A stretch of DNA of 64,000 nt from Torreya grandis (lineage: Eukaryota; Streptophyta; Pinopsida; Cupressales; Taxaceae): NCBI GenBank assembly GCA_037957365.1, contig JARHVA010007807.1:76001-140000 (forward strand), in the 5' to 3' direction. Numbering within the stretch: position 1 is the first letter of the stretch; every line of letters begins with the position of its first letter. Position numbers and translations under genes: made by a program. Below the pieces are notes generated by a model, which saw only the letters and a program-made list of their open reading frames with translations, was not told the origin of the DNA and made no database searches. Below are positions 1 through 13,575 of this stretch, piece after piece.

Positions 1-3000
1 TTATTGCCTTGAATGAGCTTAATGAGTGGGAAATGCAAGAAGAAATCTTTTGCAAGCAGAAAGCCCAGATCCAGTGGCTCCAGGAAGGGGACAGGAACAC
101 GGCCTTCTTTCATAAATCGGTGTAGGTGAGGTGCAACAAGAACTACATAGCAGATCTTGTGACCAAGGATGGCGTTAGTACCTCTTCTGTTGCTGCCATA
201 ACGGAGGAAGCTGTTCATTTTTACATGGAGCTTTTTTTTGGAGAGGTTCCTATAGCCAACCTGGAGGGGGATAAGGTGTCATCCTGCATTCTATACATTG
301 TCACAGCTGATATGAATACAACTCTCTTGAAACCTATTGAGAAGGCGGAAGTGGAAAAAGTGGTCTTCACTATGCGTAGAGGCAAGGCGCTAGGACCAGA
401 CCGTTTTCCAGCTGAATTTTTTCAAGAGTTTTGGGATATTATATGCCATGATTTAGTGGAGGTTGTGCAAGAGTCCTACCACAACAAGGAGATGCTTAGA
501 GCGATCAACGCTACCTTTCTGGTCTTGATCCTGAAGAAAGACCAAGTTAGTCAGATGGATCACTTTCAGCCTATTTCTCTTTGCAACACGGAATACAAAA
601 TTATTACTAAACTCATAGCGAAAAGGCTGAAAGCATGCCTCCCAGTGATTATTTCAGAGGAACAAGGGGGCTTTATTATGGGGAAGCAGATTCTGGATGG
701 TGTGGTGATTGCTTCAGAGGCCATCCACTCTATGAGCATTTCCCAACAAAGAGCTATGTTTATCAAGCTGGACTTGGCTAAGGCGTACGACAGGGTTGAC
801 TGGGATTTCATGCAAAAAATCCTCCTGGCTTTTGGTTTTAGCCAGGATTGGGTTAGATGGGTGTGCAACTGTGTTACCACACCTTTGTACTCTGTCCTCA
901 TTAATGGGACTCCTTCCAGATTGTTTGGGGCTTCCCGTGGGCTTTGGCAAGGGGATCCGCTATCACCTTACCTATTTATTCTTTTGGCTGAGGGCCTTGG
1001 GAGGCTCATAAAATCTCAAGCTTCGCAGGGTCAGATCCAGGGTTGGTAGTGGGGCAATGGGGCTACCACAATGACTCACCTCCAATTCGTGGATGACACC
1101 ATCCTTGCTGGGATTGCTCGTATCAGGGAGGTGCAGGTGTTCTGGAGCACCTTGGACACTTATTTAATGGCTTCAGGATAGCAGCTGAATGAGCAACAAT
1201 CCTCCATCTATTTCTTTAATACGCCTGATTCTATTCAGCACAAGATTACTACTATATTGATATTCTAACCACAGCCTCTTTCGGTGATTTATTTGGGGGT
1301 TCCCATTGTGGTGGGCAGCCAACCTCGGCTGTTTTGGCAAAACATTCTGGACAAGTTAAGGCAGAAAGTGAATCATTGGACTCATAGGTGGCTCATGATG
1401 GCAGGTTGTGTGATGCTTCTCCAGTCGATCATCCAAGCTCTTCCCATATACCGTAGCATGGTCTAGGTGGCTCTGAAGTACTTCTTCTCTGAATATGATG
1501 TGCTCTCTAGGCAATTTCTGTGGAGTGGCAACCTTAGGAACTCTAAATGGAGCTTGATCAAGTGGAGCACTGTGTGTAGGCCCAAAAGAGAGGGTGGTCT
1601 TAGACTAAGGTCGGCCATCCTGTCCAGCCAGGCCCTTGCAGCAAAGCTGTACTGGAGGTGGTGTACTAATCAGTCCCAACTGTGGGCCCGTATTCTTTGG
1701 TTGAAATATTTACCTAGGGTGTGCTCGACAGAGATTCCTTGGTACCCCATTGAGGGAAGAGGCTCTATGGTGTGGAGCACCCTCAAACTGGGAGCCTCTC
1801 TAGTGCAAGCCAAACTTTTCTAGATCTGCAATAGTGGCACGAAGGCTTTATTTTGGGATGATTCTTGGAATGGTTTCCCCCTGCTTATTTTCTCACATCC
1901 CCATCTACAGGACTTGTGGGAGGCTTTCCGTCTTGCTGGCTAGGATACTGTGGAACACTATAAAGAAGTTGTTCAGCTGGGCACTGCCAGTGTGTACATT
2001 TGGAAGCAGGAGAGGGCATGGCTGCAAGGGGGGACTATGGAGGACAGACAGGAACTTCTCTAGATTCTGGCGTATAGAGATTGTAGCTCGCTACGTGAAG
2101 GTGATACCTTGGCTTGGGGGGGTGACTCCAGTGGTCTCTACAATGTTTCCTCCGGTTATCAGACATTGATTAAGGAACAACTTGGAGCTGAGGATTTTCT
2201 CTGGGGTAGGAAAATCTGGAATCCTGTTGCCTGGCCTAAATGCAATTTTTTCTTGTGGACTCTCACCTATAGGCGGTGTCTCACTTGGGATAATCTCAAC
2301 AAGCGTGGTTTCTAAGGCCCTTCAATCTGCTTGCTGTGTTGGGACAGTGAAGAGAATGGAGAACACTTATTTTTTCAATGCACCTTTGCCAGAGCACTTT
2401 GGCACTTGTGGTGGGATGCCTGGGAGCGCCCCTGTTGGCACGCTGGATCCTTGACTGAGTTTTGGCAATGCCTGGATAGGCCCCCCAGCAAGGCATCCTT
2501 TCTGAAGAAAGCTTGGACTGCGGGTCCTTCTTTTATTTTATGGCACCTCTGGCTTGAAAGGAATAGAAGACTCTTTCAGGAGCACAGCCTGAGTATAAGC
2601 AAGCTATGGCTGAGAATTTTGGTGGCTCTACAAGAGACTCTTCACACCAAAGGGGAATGGTGCGATGTATTGGAGGAGCCTGACGCCTCTGTTTTGGCCT
2701 GGCTTTCCCTTGGCATGTCTTTAGATGCACACCCCTACCTTTCGTTTCGTCCTTCGGCCTCCAATAAGCATGGGATGTGCCCGATCAGTTGTGCTGGGTG
2801 CTGGCAGCCGCCAGTGGAAGGTGTTGTCAAAGTGAATGTGGATGGGTCTGCTCGTGGGAATCCTGGGGATGCCGGGATAGGAGCTATTGCCAGAAATTCT
2901 TTTAGTTATATACGTTTTTTACTCACGGAGTATAAGGTATGCCATACCAAAAATTGTATGGAGGCGTTGGCTATCCTAGAGGCTTTGAGAATTTATTGTA

Positions 3001-3308
3001 TGTAGGGGATCTTCAGCATTGTTTGTGAATCAGACTTGTAGGTGGTGGTTAACCTGCTTAACAACTCAAACTCTGCTTGCACGGATTGGAAACTTGGGGT
3101 GATTATTAACCAGATTAGACAGTTAATCCCGCTTTTTGAATTAATTTCCTTTAGACACATTCCTCGGGAATGGAATGTTGTGGCCGACCGCCTGGCTAAA
3201 TAGGCCATGGATCACGGACCAAATTGGGCTATTTATGATCAGTATAGGCTTCCTGCTGATCTAATTCTGACCCTGACTCAACTTCTCGAGCAGGATTTGA
3301 GAGTGTAA
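1..3308 (+). pseudogene. L1-type LINE ORF2 relic (reverse transcriptase, zf-RVT, RNase H)
   Basis: This is the 3' part of a plant L1 retrotransposon ORF2; the endonuclease end lies before the window. It starts with the linker typical of plant LINEs (GDRNTAFFH near 90-117). RT follows: KLDLAKAYDRVDW with the motif A Asp at 771-773, and FVDDT at 1086-1100. A zinc-binding RVT-associated segment lies at about 2214-2385 (ending EHLFFQC). A C-terminal RNase H has its acidic residues at 2841 (VNVDGS), 2961 (MEA), 3033 (ESD) and 3186 (ADRLA). All segments are in one frame from before 123 to the true stop TAA at 3306-3308. There are twelve in-frame premature stops (123, 1047, 1179, 1266, 1464, 1821, 1941, 2061, 2313, 3003, 3039, 3201): ten TAG, two TAA, no TGA, no frameshift. 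The stretch is visibly richer in GC than the rest. It cannot make a full protein. Confidence 0.93.
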
Positions 3309-3362
3309 TTCCTTGTTTCTTGGTTCTTAATAAATTTTTACCCCCTCTTTAGTTGCAATATT
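3309..3362 (+). terminator. LINE 3' end with polyadenylation signal
   Basis: After the ORF2 stop comes a short 3' UTR with a canonical AATAAA at 3329-3334. Recognisable LINE sequence ends about 20-30 bases later, just before a (TA)n run. No clear poly(A) tail is seen, and the target-site duplication cannot be tested because the 5' end lies outside the window. Confidence 0.55.
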
Positions 3363-3372
3363 ATAGATGACT

Positions 3373-3374
<2 letters not shown>

Positions 3375-3425
<51 letters not shown>
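3375..3425. repeat. (TA)n microsatellite
   Basis: An almost pure TA dinucleotide run directly after the LINE 3' end. The reading frame across it is an artefact of the repeat. Confidence 0.9.
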
Positions 3426-3429
<4 letters not shown>

Positions 3430-3438
3430 AGAGAGAGA

Positions 3439-3446
3439 GAGTATAA

Positions 3447-3486
<40 letters not shown>

Positions 3487-3494
3487 TTATACTC
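3439..3494. repeat. 56-bp palindrome with (AT)n core
   Basis: The arms GAGTATAAGC (3439-3448) and GCTTATACTC (3485-3494) are exact reverse complements, separated by a pure AT run that is itself self-complementary. The whole segment can form a perfect hairpin or cruciform. Confidence 0.85.
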
Positions 3495-3903
3495 TATTGT
3501 TCCTAAATTCCTATTTTCTCTAATATTTCTTATCTATCATCTGTCATAGTCAACTGATATAAGTTTATAATCAATAGACTAGAAGGAAATTTTATTTCAT
3601 CCAATTATATTAGACCTATCCAATTTTTTTATATGCTTTTTATTTTGATATTGAGCCTATATAGTCATCTCTTCTACTTTTCACAATCAAGCAGTCAAAA
3701 TAGTCAACAAAGATCAGTTTATGACCAAAGTATTTTCTTTCTTTATACGTTCTAAAAATATAAACTATATATATTTATCAATTTTATAAAATTAGAATAA
3801 TTGAATATCTTACATATTTAATATTATAATGTTCCCAGATTAACACCTATATATGTTAACACTTCTTAATTCATAATTAATGTTTTATCAAAAATATGGT
3901 AAG
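3493..3903 (+). repeat. Diverged direct repeat, left copy
   Basis: It shares colinear words with 7364-7982, for example TTTCTTATCTATCATCTGT, AATCAATAGACTA, TTTTCACA.TCAAGCA, and near its end TAACACTTCTTAATTCA followed by TTTTATCAA. The right copy is longer, mainly because it carries the AC/GT microsatellite. The pair could be decayed LTRs of a non-coding element or an old segmental duplication. No coding sequence lies inside. Confidence 0.6.
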
Positions 3904-6900
3904 GTATGTGAGCTACATCAAAGGTAGTCAAGGCATTTGATGTTCATACATAGGATACCCTTGGGAATATAGTATTAACTCTTTAAGTGGGCCTAGTAAT
4001 AGTGTAAATTTCATTTTGAGTCTTTCTAAAGAACAACATTCTTAAAAATGTTTTTAGGATTCCCTTGGATATAAAAGCTTTGTGTAGTACCATCTACAAT
4101 GCCTAAATACCTTAAATACATACATTGAAAACAAGTGGTCAAAGTTCAATACATACCATATGAGTATCCTCTATGGTAAATGGTAACACCTCCTCCCCCA
4201 CCACTAATATAGTTCATTGTGGCACCTATTTTAGAAAACCATTAAAATAAAACTAAGGCACCCACTCTAGAGTATAGTACAAAGATAATCAGTGCACCCA
4301 TTCAAGAACATAGTATAAAATAAAGTTTTACACCTATACATAATCTATCTATATAGTTAGTTAAAGGGTAAAATATATTCCCAAATATAAATATGCATAT
4401 CAAAGAGTTACACTAGGTTCAAATAAATATCATAAGTCAACTCCTAAGACAATTCAACATGCTTCACAACAAACAAAGTCAGTCAAATAGAAATTTTCAC
4501 CAAGTCCTACACATTTTATAATTACACATGTGACAATATATTTGATAATCAATAATTCCAATGAATGTGATATGGCATGTTATTTTCTCATATTCAAATA
4601 CATCTACATGTAAAATTATTCATCCATGAAAATTTGGGATTCATATTTTTCATATAAGCACATGCTATGATTCTTCCATTGATAGGATCATATGTTAATT
4701 TCACTTTCACAATATCAAAAAAGAGAAAAAATAAAATATTAAAAAAATACACAAACATTCAAAATATTTTTAAAAAAATAAAAATCAGGACTTGAGCATT
4801 GCATGATATGCTAGTTACTTCTTTATATTGTTATTTATCATACATGTAGGTAGATAATATATTCTTTCATATACATACATGAATTTAATGATTTATTTTA
4901 CTATGATGCAGGACATACATTATATATGCATTATTATATGTTAGACTTCCTTTCTACCTAGTGCCTATGCGTAGGTTGTGGGCATATTTATTTTACATGG
5001 TAAACTATCATAAGTTATATCTATCTATGACCTAAAGTGTAGTGTACTCATAAGACATAGTCAATTAAAATATGCTTACATTATTTCATGCTTCGTTATT
5101 AAATATATCTTGATAGGACATTGTTATGCCTCCTTTTCAATATGTTACATAAATTATTCAATGGTAATTACAATTCTATTATGACATACTCTTTGACATG
5201 AGGGAATTATACTATTTGAGTATGTTTTTTATCATGATAGAGTTAAATCTCATTTTTATATGAGTGACTTGTAGGTCACATCCCTCATCTCAAAAGGGGG
5301 CATCACAATGGCATTGTCTTAAATATTCACACCTCAACAAATAGATTTGGTACATAATATAGGTTTAATAATATATAATACATGTTTTCAAATATTTAAC
5401 ATGATTCAAAAATCAAACACATGATAAATATTTACACATCAAAACATATTATAGGGGCATATGATATGAATATACACTCACTTTTCAAAGACACACAAAG
5501 TACATAATTAAACACACTTGAAGGCACATGCATGGGCATGTGTAAAACACTTAAAGAATCATAGTTACATGTTACAAATATAATTAAAATTGAGCATATA
5601 GATACATAACATCCCATATCATTAGCACATATTCAGAGGGGTAATGACACTCATTCATCTCAAGTTATTCAAATATGTAAAATTTAATGTTCTAAGTTTT
5701 AAAAATTGAAAATTTTCAATATTTAAATAGTAGAATATACAAATTTAAAGGAAAAATATTCAATTAAAAGCATATTATATTATCAATGTTGTCAAAATGA
5801 GGACATGAATAACATTCATTCCCTTTCAATTATGCACATCTACAATCTAGATCAATGGTGTGATTTAAATCTATGTAGGTGATGTATATTTGAGTCTAGA
5901 GACAGTCAACAACATTGACATCACTTTCGTAAAACCCATAATGGTTTCACCTATTTGAGGTTAGTACATTAAGTAATATTCATCATTGTTGAGAGCTATA
6001 ATAATGAAATTTTCCAACTCATGGGTTTGATTAGTTATATCTAAAAGTTGAAACTGGACCACTCTCAACTCTTAAAAAATACTGACATAATCAACTACAT
6101 TATCCAAATGATTTAGCAAGGGGTAATGGTTCCCAATTATTGGTTACAAGTTACAAGGAAAATTTAGTTTCACCTATATGTAGGTACACTTGTCCCTTGC
6201 TTTCTTTTCAAAATTTCCTTTACAAAAATTCAAATGAATACTTCATGAATTGTTACAAGGTTTGGTAAATTAAAGTTCCCTACATAATTTAACTATCTAA
6301 TCAAATATAAACTATGTTGTACATGCTCAAATTCAACGCTTTCTCCTTTACTGTAGGAATTTCGTTACTCTAATAAAGGGGGTAATTATAGACAAACAAA
6401 TTTTGTCATAGATGATTGATAGTTTTATTTATTGACATATTCAAAACCACATGAATTATGTTCAAATACATGAATTTTATTATTATTTATTTTAGACCAT
6501 TGATATATATGTAGGCTCTATCCTTTATTTTTCATTATCATTATACGAAAAAATTCAATCCTAAATGCTCAAGCCATCTAAAAACACCATCATATTATCT
6601 CCATCTCTAAACTTAGGTCCTTGTCTTATCTTAACAAATCCACATAGATAAATAGGGGTGTAGTGAAACACTATATACTTAGTTTAGCCACATACTACAC
6701 CAATTAATGGCTAGTTTCTAAATTCAAAGTTATCATTTTGGGTCTTCCTACATGTTTCACATAGACAACTAAAAGAAATTATTGAAATATTTTCTTATAA
6801 ATACATGTCATGATTAATTAATTTTGACCACTTACTATTCATTTGGTAAAATTATATACACTTAAGAACATTTTTATAAATTAACCCTATTTGATTCATG

Positions 6901-7363
6901 AGGAGTGGCAATAAGTGAAGTCAAGAGCTATCATTGTAAAGTTTCAAAGCCAAATTCTAGTTGCATATACATAAGTAAAGGAGTAGAATTTCACATTCAC
7001 TCTAGGTGGGAGAACTACATGGACTTGATTTCCCTCCTTGGAGTATTATATATGTAGTCAATGGCTAATTATCAAGGATTTATTGAGGTCAATTCAACCC
7101 ATTATACTCCCCTTATTTTTATAGGTTTTCAATTTATCAGAGTGCCTTAAGGGTTTCAAAGATGAGAATACATACAATGATTTCTTAATGGTGAAACCCA
7201 AGTTTGATATCTCATATTTATCCTCATTCAAAGGCTCAAGATGTGCACTGATAAATTCTAATGCATAGACAATCCAAATAATTCCACAGTCAACACATTT
7301 GGGCATAATGTGTGTCTATCCTTCTATAGTAGACATATCCATATATCTCATATTTATTATTTT
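3904..7363. other. AT-rich non-coding stretch between direct repeats
   Basis: Nothing coding is visible on either strand; the longest open frames are about 60-70 codons of AT-rich composition without recognisable domains. The end part (about 6940-7330) resembles a segment near 35110-35480 and is listed separately. Confidence 0.6.
6940..7330 (+). repeat. Dispersed repeat, copy 1 (other copy near 35.1-35.5 kb)
   Basis: Similar in the same order to 35110-35480: CACTCTAGGTGGGAGAACTA against CACTCTAGGTAGGAAAACTA, then TTGATTTCC, TATGTAG, TCAACCCATTA.ACTCCC and GGTTTTCAA. No protein is encoded. Probably a fragment of an old repeat family. Confidence 0.55.
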
Positions 7364-7982
<619 letters not shown>

Positions 7983-7984
7983 GG

Positions 7985-10900
7985 TAAAATAGTTTGAGGC
8001 AACCAATTTGTCTCTTGACTATGTAAAACTAACATTTCAAGATTGATCACTATATCGTTTGTCATAAATTCATCTCTTATGTTAGATAAATTTAATTTGA
8101 GATGAAAATATATGGATTCTACACAAATTTTATGGTTATTTCATTTCAAATAAATGACTTACAAATTTCATTTTATTCTTATCTAAAGTTTGCCTAAAAA
8201 TTGTAGTTTTTTTATATAGGAAAAGGCATTCTTAAGGTCGGATTGGGTATTTTGTCTCTTAATAGGATATAATCTAAGTACAAGAACCATATACTAGGCA
8301 TAATTTTTCACCCTCTATGTGATGGTGATGATATTTCTGAACCATAAATCACCGAAGGTGGAGATCTCTAACTATAACTTGAATGTTGACAACATTTATT
8401 GTCACTATTTATGTATGTCAGAGTAGTTGTAAAAACATGTATCTAGGGGGATTTTAAGTTTAGGGTCCTTGTAAAATATTCAATTTTCATATCTATATGT
8501 GTTTTAAGTGATGTGTTTTCAAGTGGAGGTCCTGAAAGCATAAATTTCTATTAGAGGCAATAAACTTGTCTCTTGACTATAAAAAAATAACGTTTTAGGA
8601 CTGATCACTATATCATCTACAATGGATTTGTATCTTATTTTTAAATTGACATGATTTGGGGTGAAATTATATAATTTACATGCATGTTATATTTATTTTG
8701 GTTCATTTAAATGACTTATGTTTTTTAATTATTATGTGTGTTTCAAGTTCACCTAAAAGATAACAATTTTTTCATATAGGGAAGGACATTCTTGAGGCTG
8801 AAATAGGTACTAAGTTTCTTAAATGGGAATCCTCTAAGTCACAAAACATGTTCCTATTAATTATTAACCACCCAAATTTGGTGTAATTTCCAATTTTTAA
8901 CCACAAAGCACCATAAGTGGAGATCTCCAACTACGATTTGAATGTTGACAGCATTTATTGTTAATGTTTCTACATGTTGAAGCAATAAAAAAAATAAATG
9001 CCTGGGTGAATTAAGAGGTATTTATCCTAAGAACATATGTAATTTTCCTATCCCAATGTTTTTTAAGTGATTTATTTACAAGTGTAAGTCCTAAAAGAAG
9101 AAATAGATATTGGAGGCAATAAGCTTATCTCTTAACTACGTAAAAATAACATTTTAGGACTGGTCACTATATTATCTACCCTAAATTCATATATTATGTT
9201 TTATTGATGTGATATAGGGTAAATTATATGGATTTGAAAATAATTTAATGACTATCTTGGTTCATATAAACAACTTACAGTTTCTATTTTACATGTTTTT
9301 GAATTTTACTTTAAATTTTTAATTTTTTGTATAGAGAAGGATATTTTTGAGGTCAAAACGGGTTCTCCATCTCCTAACCAGACATAATCCAAGGCCAAAA
9401 ATTTGGTCTTATGTATTATTTTCCAAGCCTAACATAGTTTTAATGCCATTTTAATCCATAAATAATTGGAGGTGGATATATCCAACTATGGCTTGAATGT
9501 TAACAACATTTGTTATAAATATTTATACATTTCAAAATAGTTGTAACAATGCAAAGTTGTAAGGATTTATAGGTCAAGGTCCTAGGAACATATGTAATTT
9601 TACTATCCTATTATGTTTGAAGTGATGCATTTTTAGGTGGATGTCCCAAAATAATAAATGTCCATTGGGGGGATAAAGTTGTTATTTGACTACATACAAA
9701 TAGTATTTAAGTATAGATTAATTTATCATCTACCATGGATTTTTATCTTATATTAGATCAACATGATTTGGGGTGAAATTAAAAAGATTAAATAGACATG
9801 TAATGGTATTTTTGGTTCATTAAGTTATATTTTTCATTTTATGCTTGTCTAAAGTTTGCCTAACTATATTTTTTTGTAGAGGGAAGGATGTTCTTAAGGC
9901 CAAAATGGGTAGTTCATCTCCTAAAAAGGCATAATCCAAGGCCAAAAATGTGTTTATAGTAATTATTATCCACCAAAAATGTGGTGTTAATACCATTTTT
10001 TACCACAAAACACCAGAGGTGGAGATGTATAATTGTAGCCTGAATGTTTACAAAACTTGTGGTCAATGTTTCTCGATGTCATAGAAATAGAAAAAAACAT
10101 GTATCCATGTTGAATAATATGTAGTGGTCATGGTAACATACATGATTTTCCTATCTACATGTGTCTAAATTTATTGATTTTCAATTTGAGGTCCTAGAAG
10201 AGGAAATGTCTATTAGAGGCAACAAGCTTGTCTCTTGACTATGTAAAAATAGTATTTTAGGACTAATCAGAATATCTTCTACCACATATTCATCTCTTAT
10301 TTTAAATCAACACACTCTAGTTTGAAATTATAAGTATTTTACATGAATGTGATGTTTCTATTTTTTTTAAATGACTTATGATTTTTTATTTATGCATGTC
10401 TGAAGTTCACCTAAAAAACTAGAATTTTTTTGTATAGGGAAATACATTATTGAGGCTGGAAAGAGTACTTTGTATCCTAACTGAATGTACACTAAGGCTA
10501 ATAATTTATTACTATACATTATTATCCACCATATATGTTTTATTTATGTCATTTTTATTCATGAAGTACAAGAGCTAGAGATATTGAACTATGACTTGAA
10601 TGTTGACAACATTAATCATTAATGTTTCTACATGCTAGAGTAATTACAACAATGCATATCCAAGTGGATTCATAGGTAATAGTTCAAGGAATATATATAA
10701 TTTTCCCATATTTAATAGTTTAAAATTATTTATTTTCAATTCAAGGTCCTATAACAAAAAATGTTTATTGGAGGCGATGAACTTGGCCTTTGACTGCATA
10801 TAAATAACATTTCAGGATTAATCACTATGTCATTTTCCATGTATTTTTATAATATGTTCTATTGATGTGATCCAAGGTGAAATTATATGGATTTAAAATA

Positions 10901-11150
10901 AATTTTAAGGTTATTTTTTTAATGTAAACAACTTATGATTATTTTTTACACTTTTTTTAAGTTCATCTAAAAAACAGCATTTTTTGTATAGGGAAGGACA
11001 TTCTTGAGGCCAAAACGGGTACTCCATACCAAAATAGGGTTTGCTCTAAGACCAATAATGCATTAATAATAATTTTTTTCCACCTATAATGTGGTTTAAA
11101 TTCCATTTTTATCTATGAATCACTATAGGTGGAGATCTCCAACTCAAGCT
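7985..11150 (+). repeat. Satellite array 1: ~555-bp monomer, about 5.7 tandem copies
   Basis: Landmark words recur at regular spacing. The start word (AGGCAA..A.CTTGTCTCTTGACTA or close variants) lies near 7996, 8555, 9114, 9668, 10215 and 10771, giving periods of about 546-559. Each monomer also carries a block like ATCACTATATCATCTAC, one like GGGAAGGACATTCTTGAGGC, and one like GGTGGAGATCTCCAACTA followed by TTGAATGTTGACAACATT. The last copy is partial and fades near 11150. Copies are clearly diverged. Nothing is encoded. The same family occurs inverted at 16975-18745. Confidence 0.88.
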
Positions 11151-12250
11151 TGGAAAAATGAGTTATTTCATTTGACTAAATATTAAGATAACAACTACCA
11201 AATAGTTGTCTACCATTGATTAAATTAAATTTGTGAGTAAACCTCATCCATAGGAATATAATAAAATTCACTAATTTTAATATAATTATCATAGTGTCAT
11301 TCCATGGTGTATCCATATAATTTCCATGCCTCTTTGTCAATTCCAATACAAGAAGTTAAACTTATAGCTATGAACAAAGTTTTAAAAAAATAATGGAATT
11401 AAAATAATGACAATATGTACAAAACAATTATGATAAGGTAAAAAATTTCAAATTATATATCCATATAATAAATAAAGGCATACAAAATGTGAACATAATA
11501 TAATGTCATATCAATTCCATATAGGCATAAAATGCCAAATAGGCATACATTGCCATATAAGCATAAAAAAATTTATCATATAATAAATATCCTAATCATA
11601 AAGCTTCCCTCTCTTTTCCTTCCTCATATAATTCTATCCCTCATATGCCTTATATTAATCTAAGGTCTGACTACAAGTCCTTTTATGCTCATATCTCATA
11701 TCTAGTTAAAACTATTTATATACAAATATTGTTAGAAAAACTACATACTAGACATGTAATAAGGTTTGGAAGTTAATTTTAAAAGATATAAAAATTATTA
11801 AAAGATGCACTTACCATAATATAGTGGTCATGCTAAATTTTATTTTGACATGCAATATGGTCAATGTAAGGTTGAGTCTTGTACACAAGAATGTGAAAAG
11901 GATAAACATTAAGAGTCAATGCCCTACTCATTATAATGGAATTTAATTAATTTAAATAAAATAGATAAATTATAAAGTGAAATTGTCTTGTGTTATGTCA
12001 CCTCTACTAATCATTTTTAAAAAATTATTAGACATCATCAAGCACTCATGCATATACAATATATTCACATTAGTTATATTTTCACAAGTGTTGAGGGAAA
12101 TTGTTAAAATAAATCCATATTTACAACTCAACATTATAAGTTGGGTATGCGCATGGAGTTGGGGGATAATTCTGTAGACATAACCAACAATGCATACATG
12201 TTATAACATAACATATACATGTTATTTTATTTATATTAATATGTACATGC
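11151..12250. other. AT-rich stretch without recognisable features
   Basis: No coding sequence or known element was recognised. There are short local echoes (ATAGGCATA repeated near 11520-11570). The 66-codon open frame near 11977-12177 has no domain and is probably chance. Confidence 0.5.
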
Positions 12251-12255
12251 TATAG

Positions 12256-12286
12256 GAATGTGTACACATTCCTATAAATAAAGGTA
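12256..12286 (+). promoter_or_regulatory. Promoter-like site: palindrome plus TATA box
   Basis: A 20-bp perfect palindrome, AGGAATGTGTACACATTCCT (12256-12275), runs into TATAAATAAAGG, a good plant TATA box. About 170-200 bases downstream lie an ATG context and the intron-like segment described next. It could be a real promoter of a decayed gene or element; expression cannot be judged from sequence. Confidence 0.4.
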
Positions 12287-12299
12287 TTGCATACACGTT

Positions 12300-13575
12300 A
12301 CCTAAAATATTAAAACAAAATAAAACCCCACCGAATTGTCATTTTTTATCTTCCTTAGCATTCACATTTTTCTTCTTGTCTCTTCCTTCCACCCTCCATC
12401 TTGCATTTTCCCCTCTAGATAGTGTGAAAATAGTTGCTCTTGCTCCCACATTTGTAAGAACGATGATGGCATCATGAAGAAGAGGTAAGTTTTGTAGATT
12501 AAATCATTTTTTTTGAATTGTTTGTGAAATTTTTGCATAGTTTGATTTTTAATTTTTCTCTAATAGGTCAGCATGCTCCACCTAACCCTCCACCTAATCC
12601 TCTTCCTAACCCTTTACCCAACCCTCCTAACCCTCCTAACCCTCTTATAGTTCCACTAGATCCCTGAGGCAGTCAAGAGGATATAACTACTCACATAGTG
12701 GAGAACAAAATTGAAATTAAGCATATAATTAAGAGAATGAGTGAGCCCACTCCCATGAAAACCCACTACACCTAATTATCCAATACCTTATAGTTAGTAT
12801 TAGGTCAAGTTGACTTGATAACGAGTCAAATTGATAGATGGAGGTCATTTAGGGATAGTTGTAGGGCTTACTATGCTACAAATTATTAGCATATGAGGTG
12901 AAGAAGAAATAAATAACAAAAGATAAAAATTTTGTCTTATTTATCAACTCAGCCACCAATTCCCCATTTCCCATACTGACCAAATGTTTCCCAATCCACC
13001 AATGCCAACACAATTTTATTAAAGATAATTTTTGAGAGTGATGGTGGATGGTGTTTGACTATCCACCTCATAATAACCATGAGGTCCCTTCGTAATTTTT
13101 GAGGAAACTCTATTATGAGTTTGTATTTATTGAATTTCTAAACTACTTTAACTATGGTGAGTTTCAGGGCTGAAGAAAAGGCTCTATGTAGGATCGACTA
13201 GGTGCACATCATACACCTAATCAACCTGCAAGGATCCCTACCCAAAATCCACTCCATCAAGAGATTCCCTCTATGGTGAAGGAGGTTGTGGAGATAAACA
13301 CTTTACATGCATCTAGTGCACTTACTGATACACTCGTTCATCATATGAGTAGACTTTTAGAGATAGATGCTTGAGATACTCTAGTTAGTGGTTGTACCCA
13401 AACCCACCCATATAGGTGTTATGGTGCTATATGCATTGGACCTTCAAATTATGATGGTGGCACTTTAGGGGGAGTGGAGAATATGGTCTTGATTGATGAT
13501 TTTTTGGCACACACATTTGGTTTGGATACATTAGGAGTCTCTACACACATGCATGTATCTTTTATATAAATTTCA
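12300..13575 (+). pseudogene. Possible decayed gene with a short intron, proline-rich N-terminus
   Basis: Downstream of the TATA box, an ATG region near 12462 is followed by a consensus 5' splice site AG|GTAAGT (exon end 12484) and a 3' site TAATAG (intron end 12566), an 82-bp intron. The next segment (12567-12665) repeats CCTAACCCT-like codons and would encode a Pro/Asn-rich stretch (PNPP, PNPLPNPP). After that the frame is broken many times, although coding-like pieces persist to about 13520. No family was recognised. A broken transposon gene is an alternative. Weakly supported. Confidence 0.3.

Noticed and set aside
566..950. Minus-strand open frames inside the LINE
   Set aside because: Antisense shadows of the RT frame with no domain.
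123..3203. In-frame TAG/TAA in the LINE as a variant genetic code
   Set aside because: Plant nuclear genes use the standard code; twelve such codons in a retrotransposon relic are better explained by C-to-T decay.
7985..11150. Regularly spaced repeats as a CRISPR-like array
   Set aside because: The repeats are contiguous 555-bp monomers without unique spacers, in a plant genome; a satellite.
12575..12660. Telomere-like repeats (CCTAACCCT)
   Set aside because: The unit is irregular and not the plant telomere repeat CCCTAAA; it fits Pro/Asn codons. Single TTTAGGG-like words near 30360 and 35860 are also isolated.
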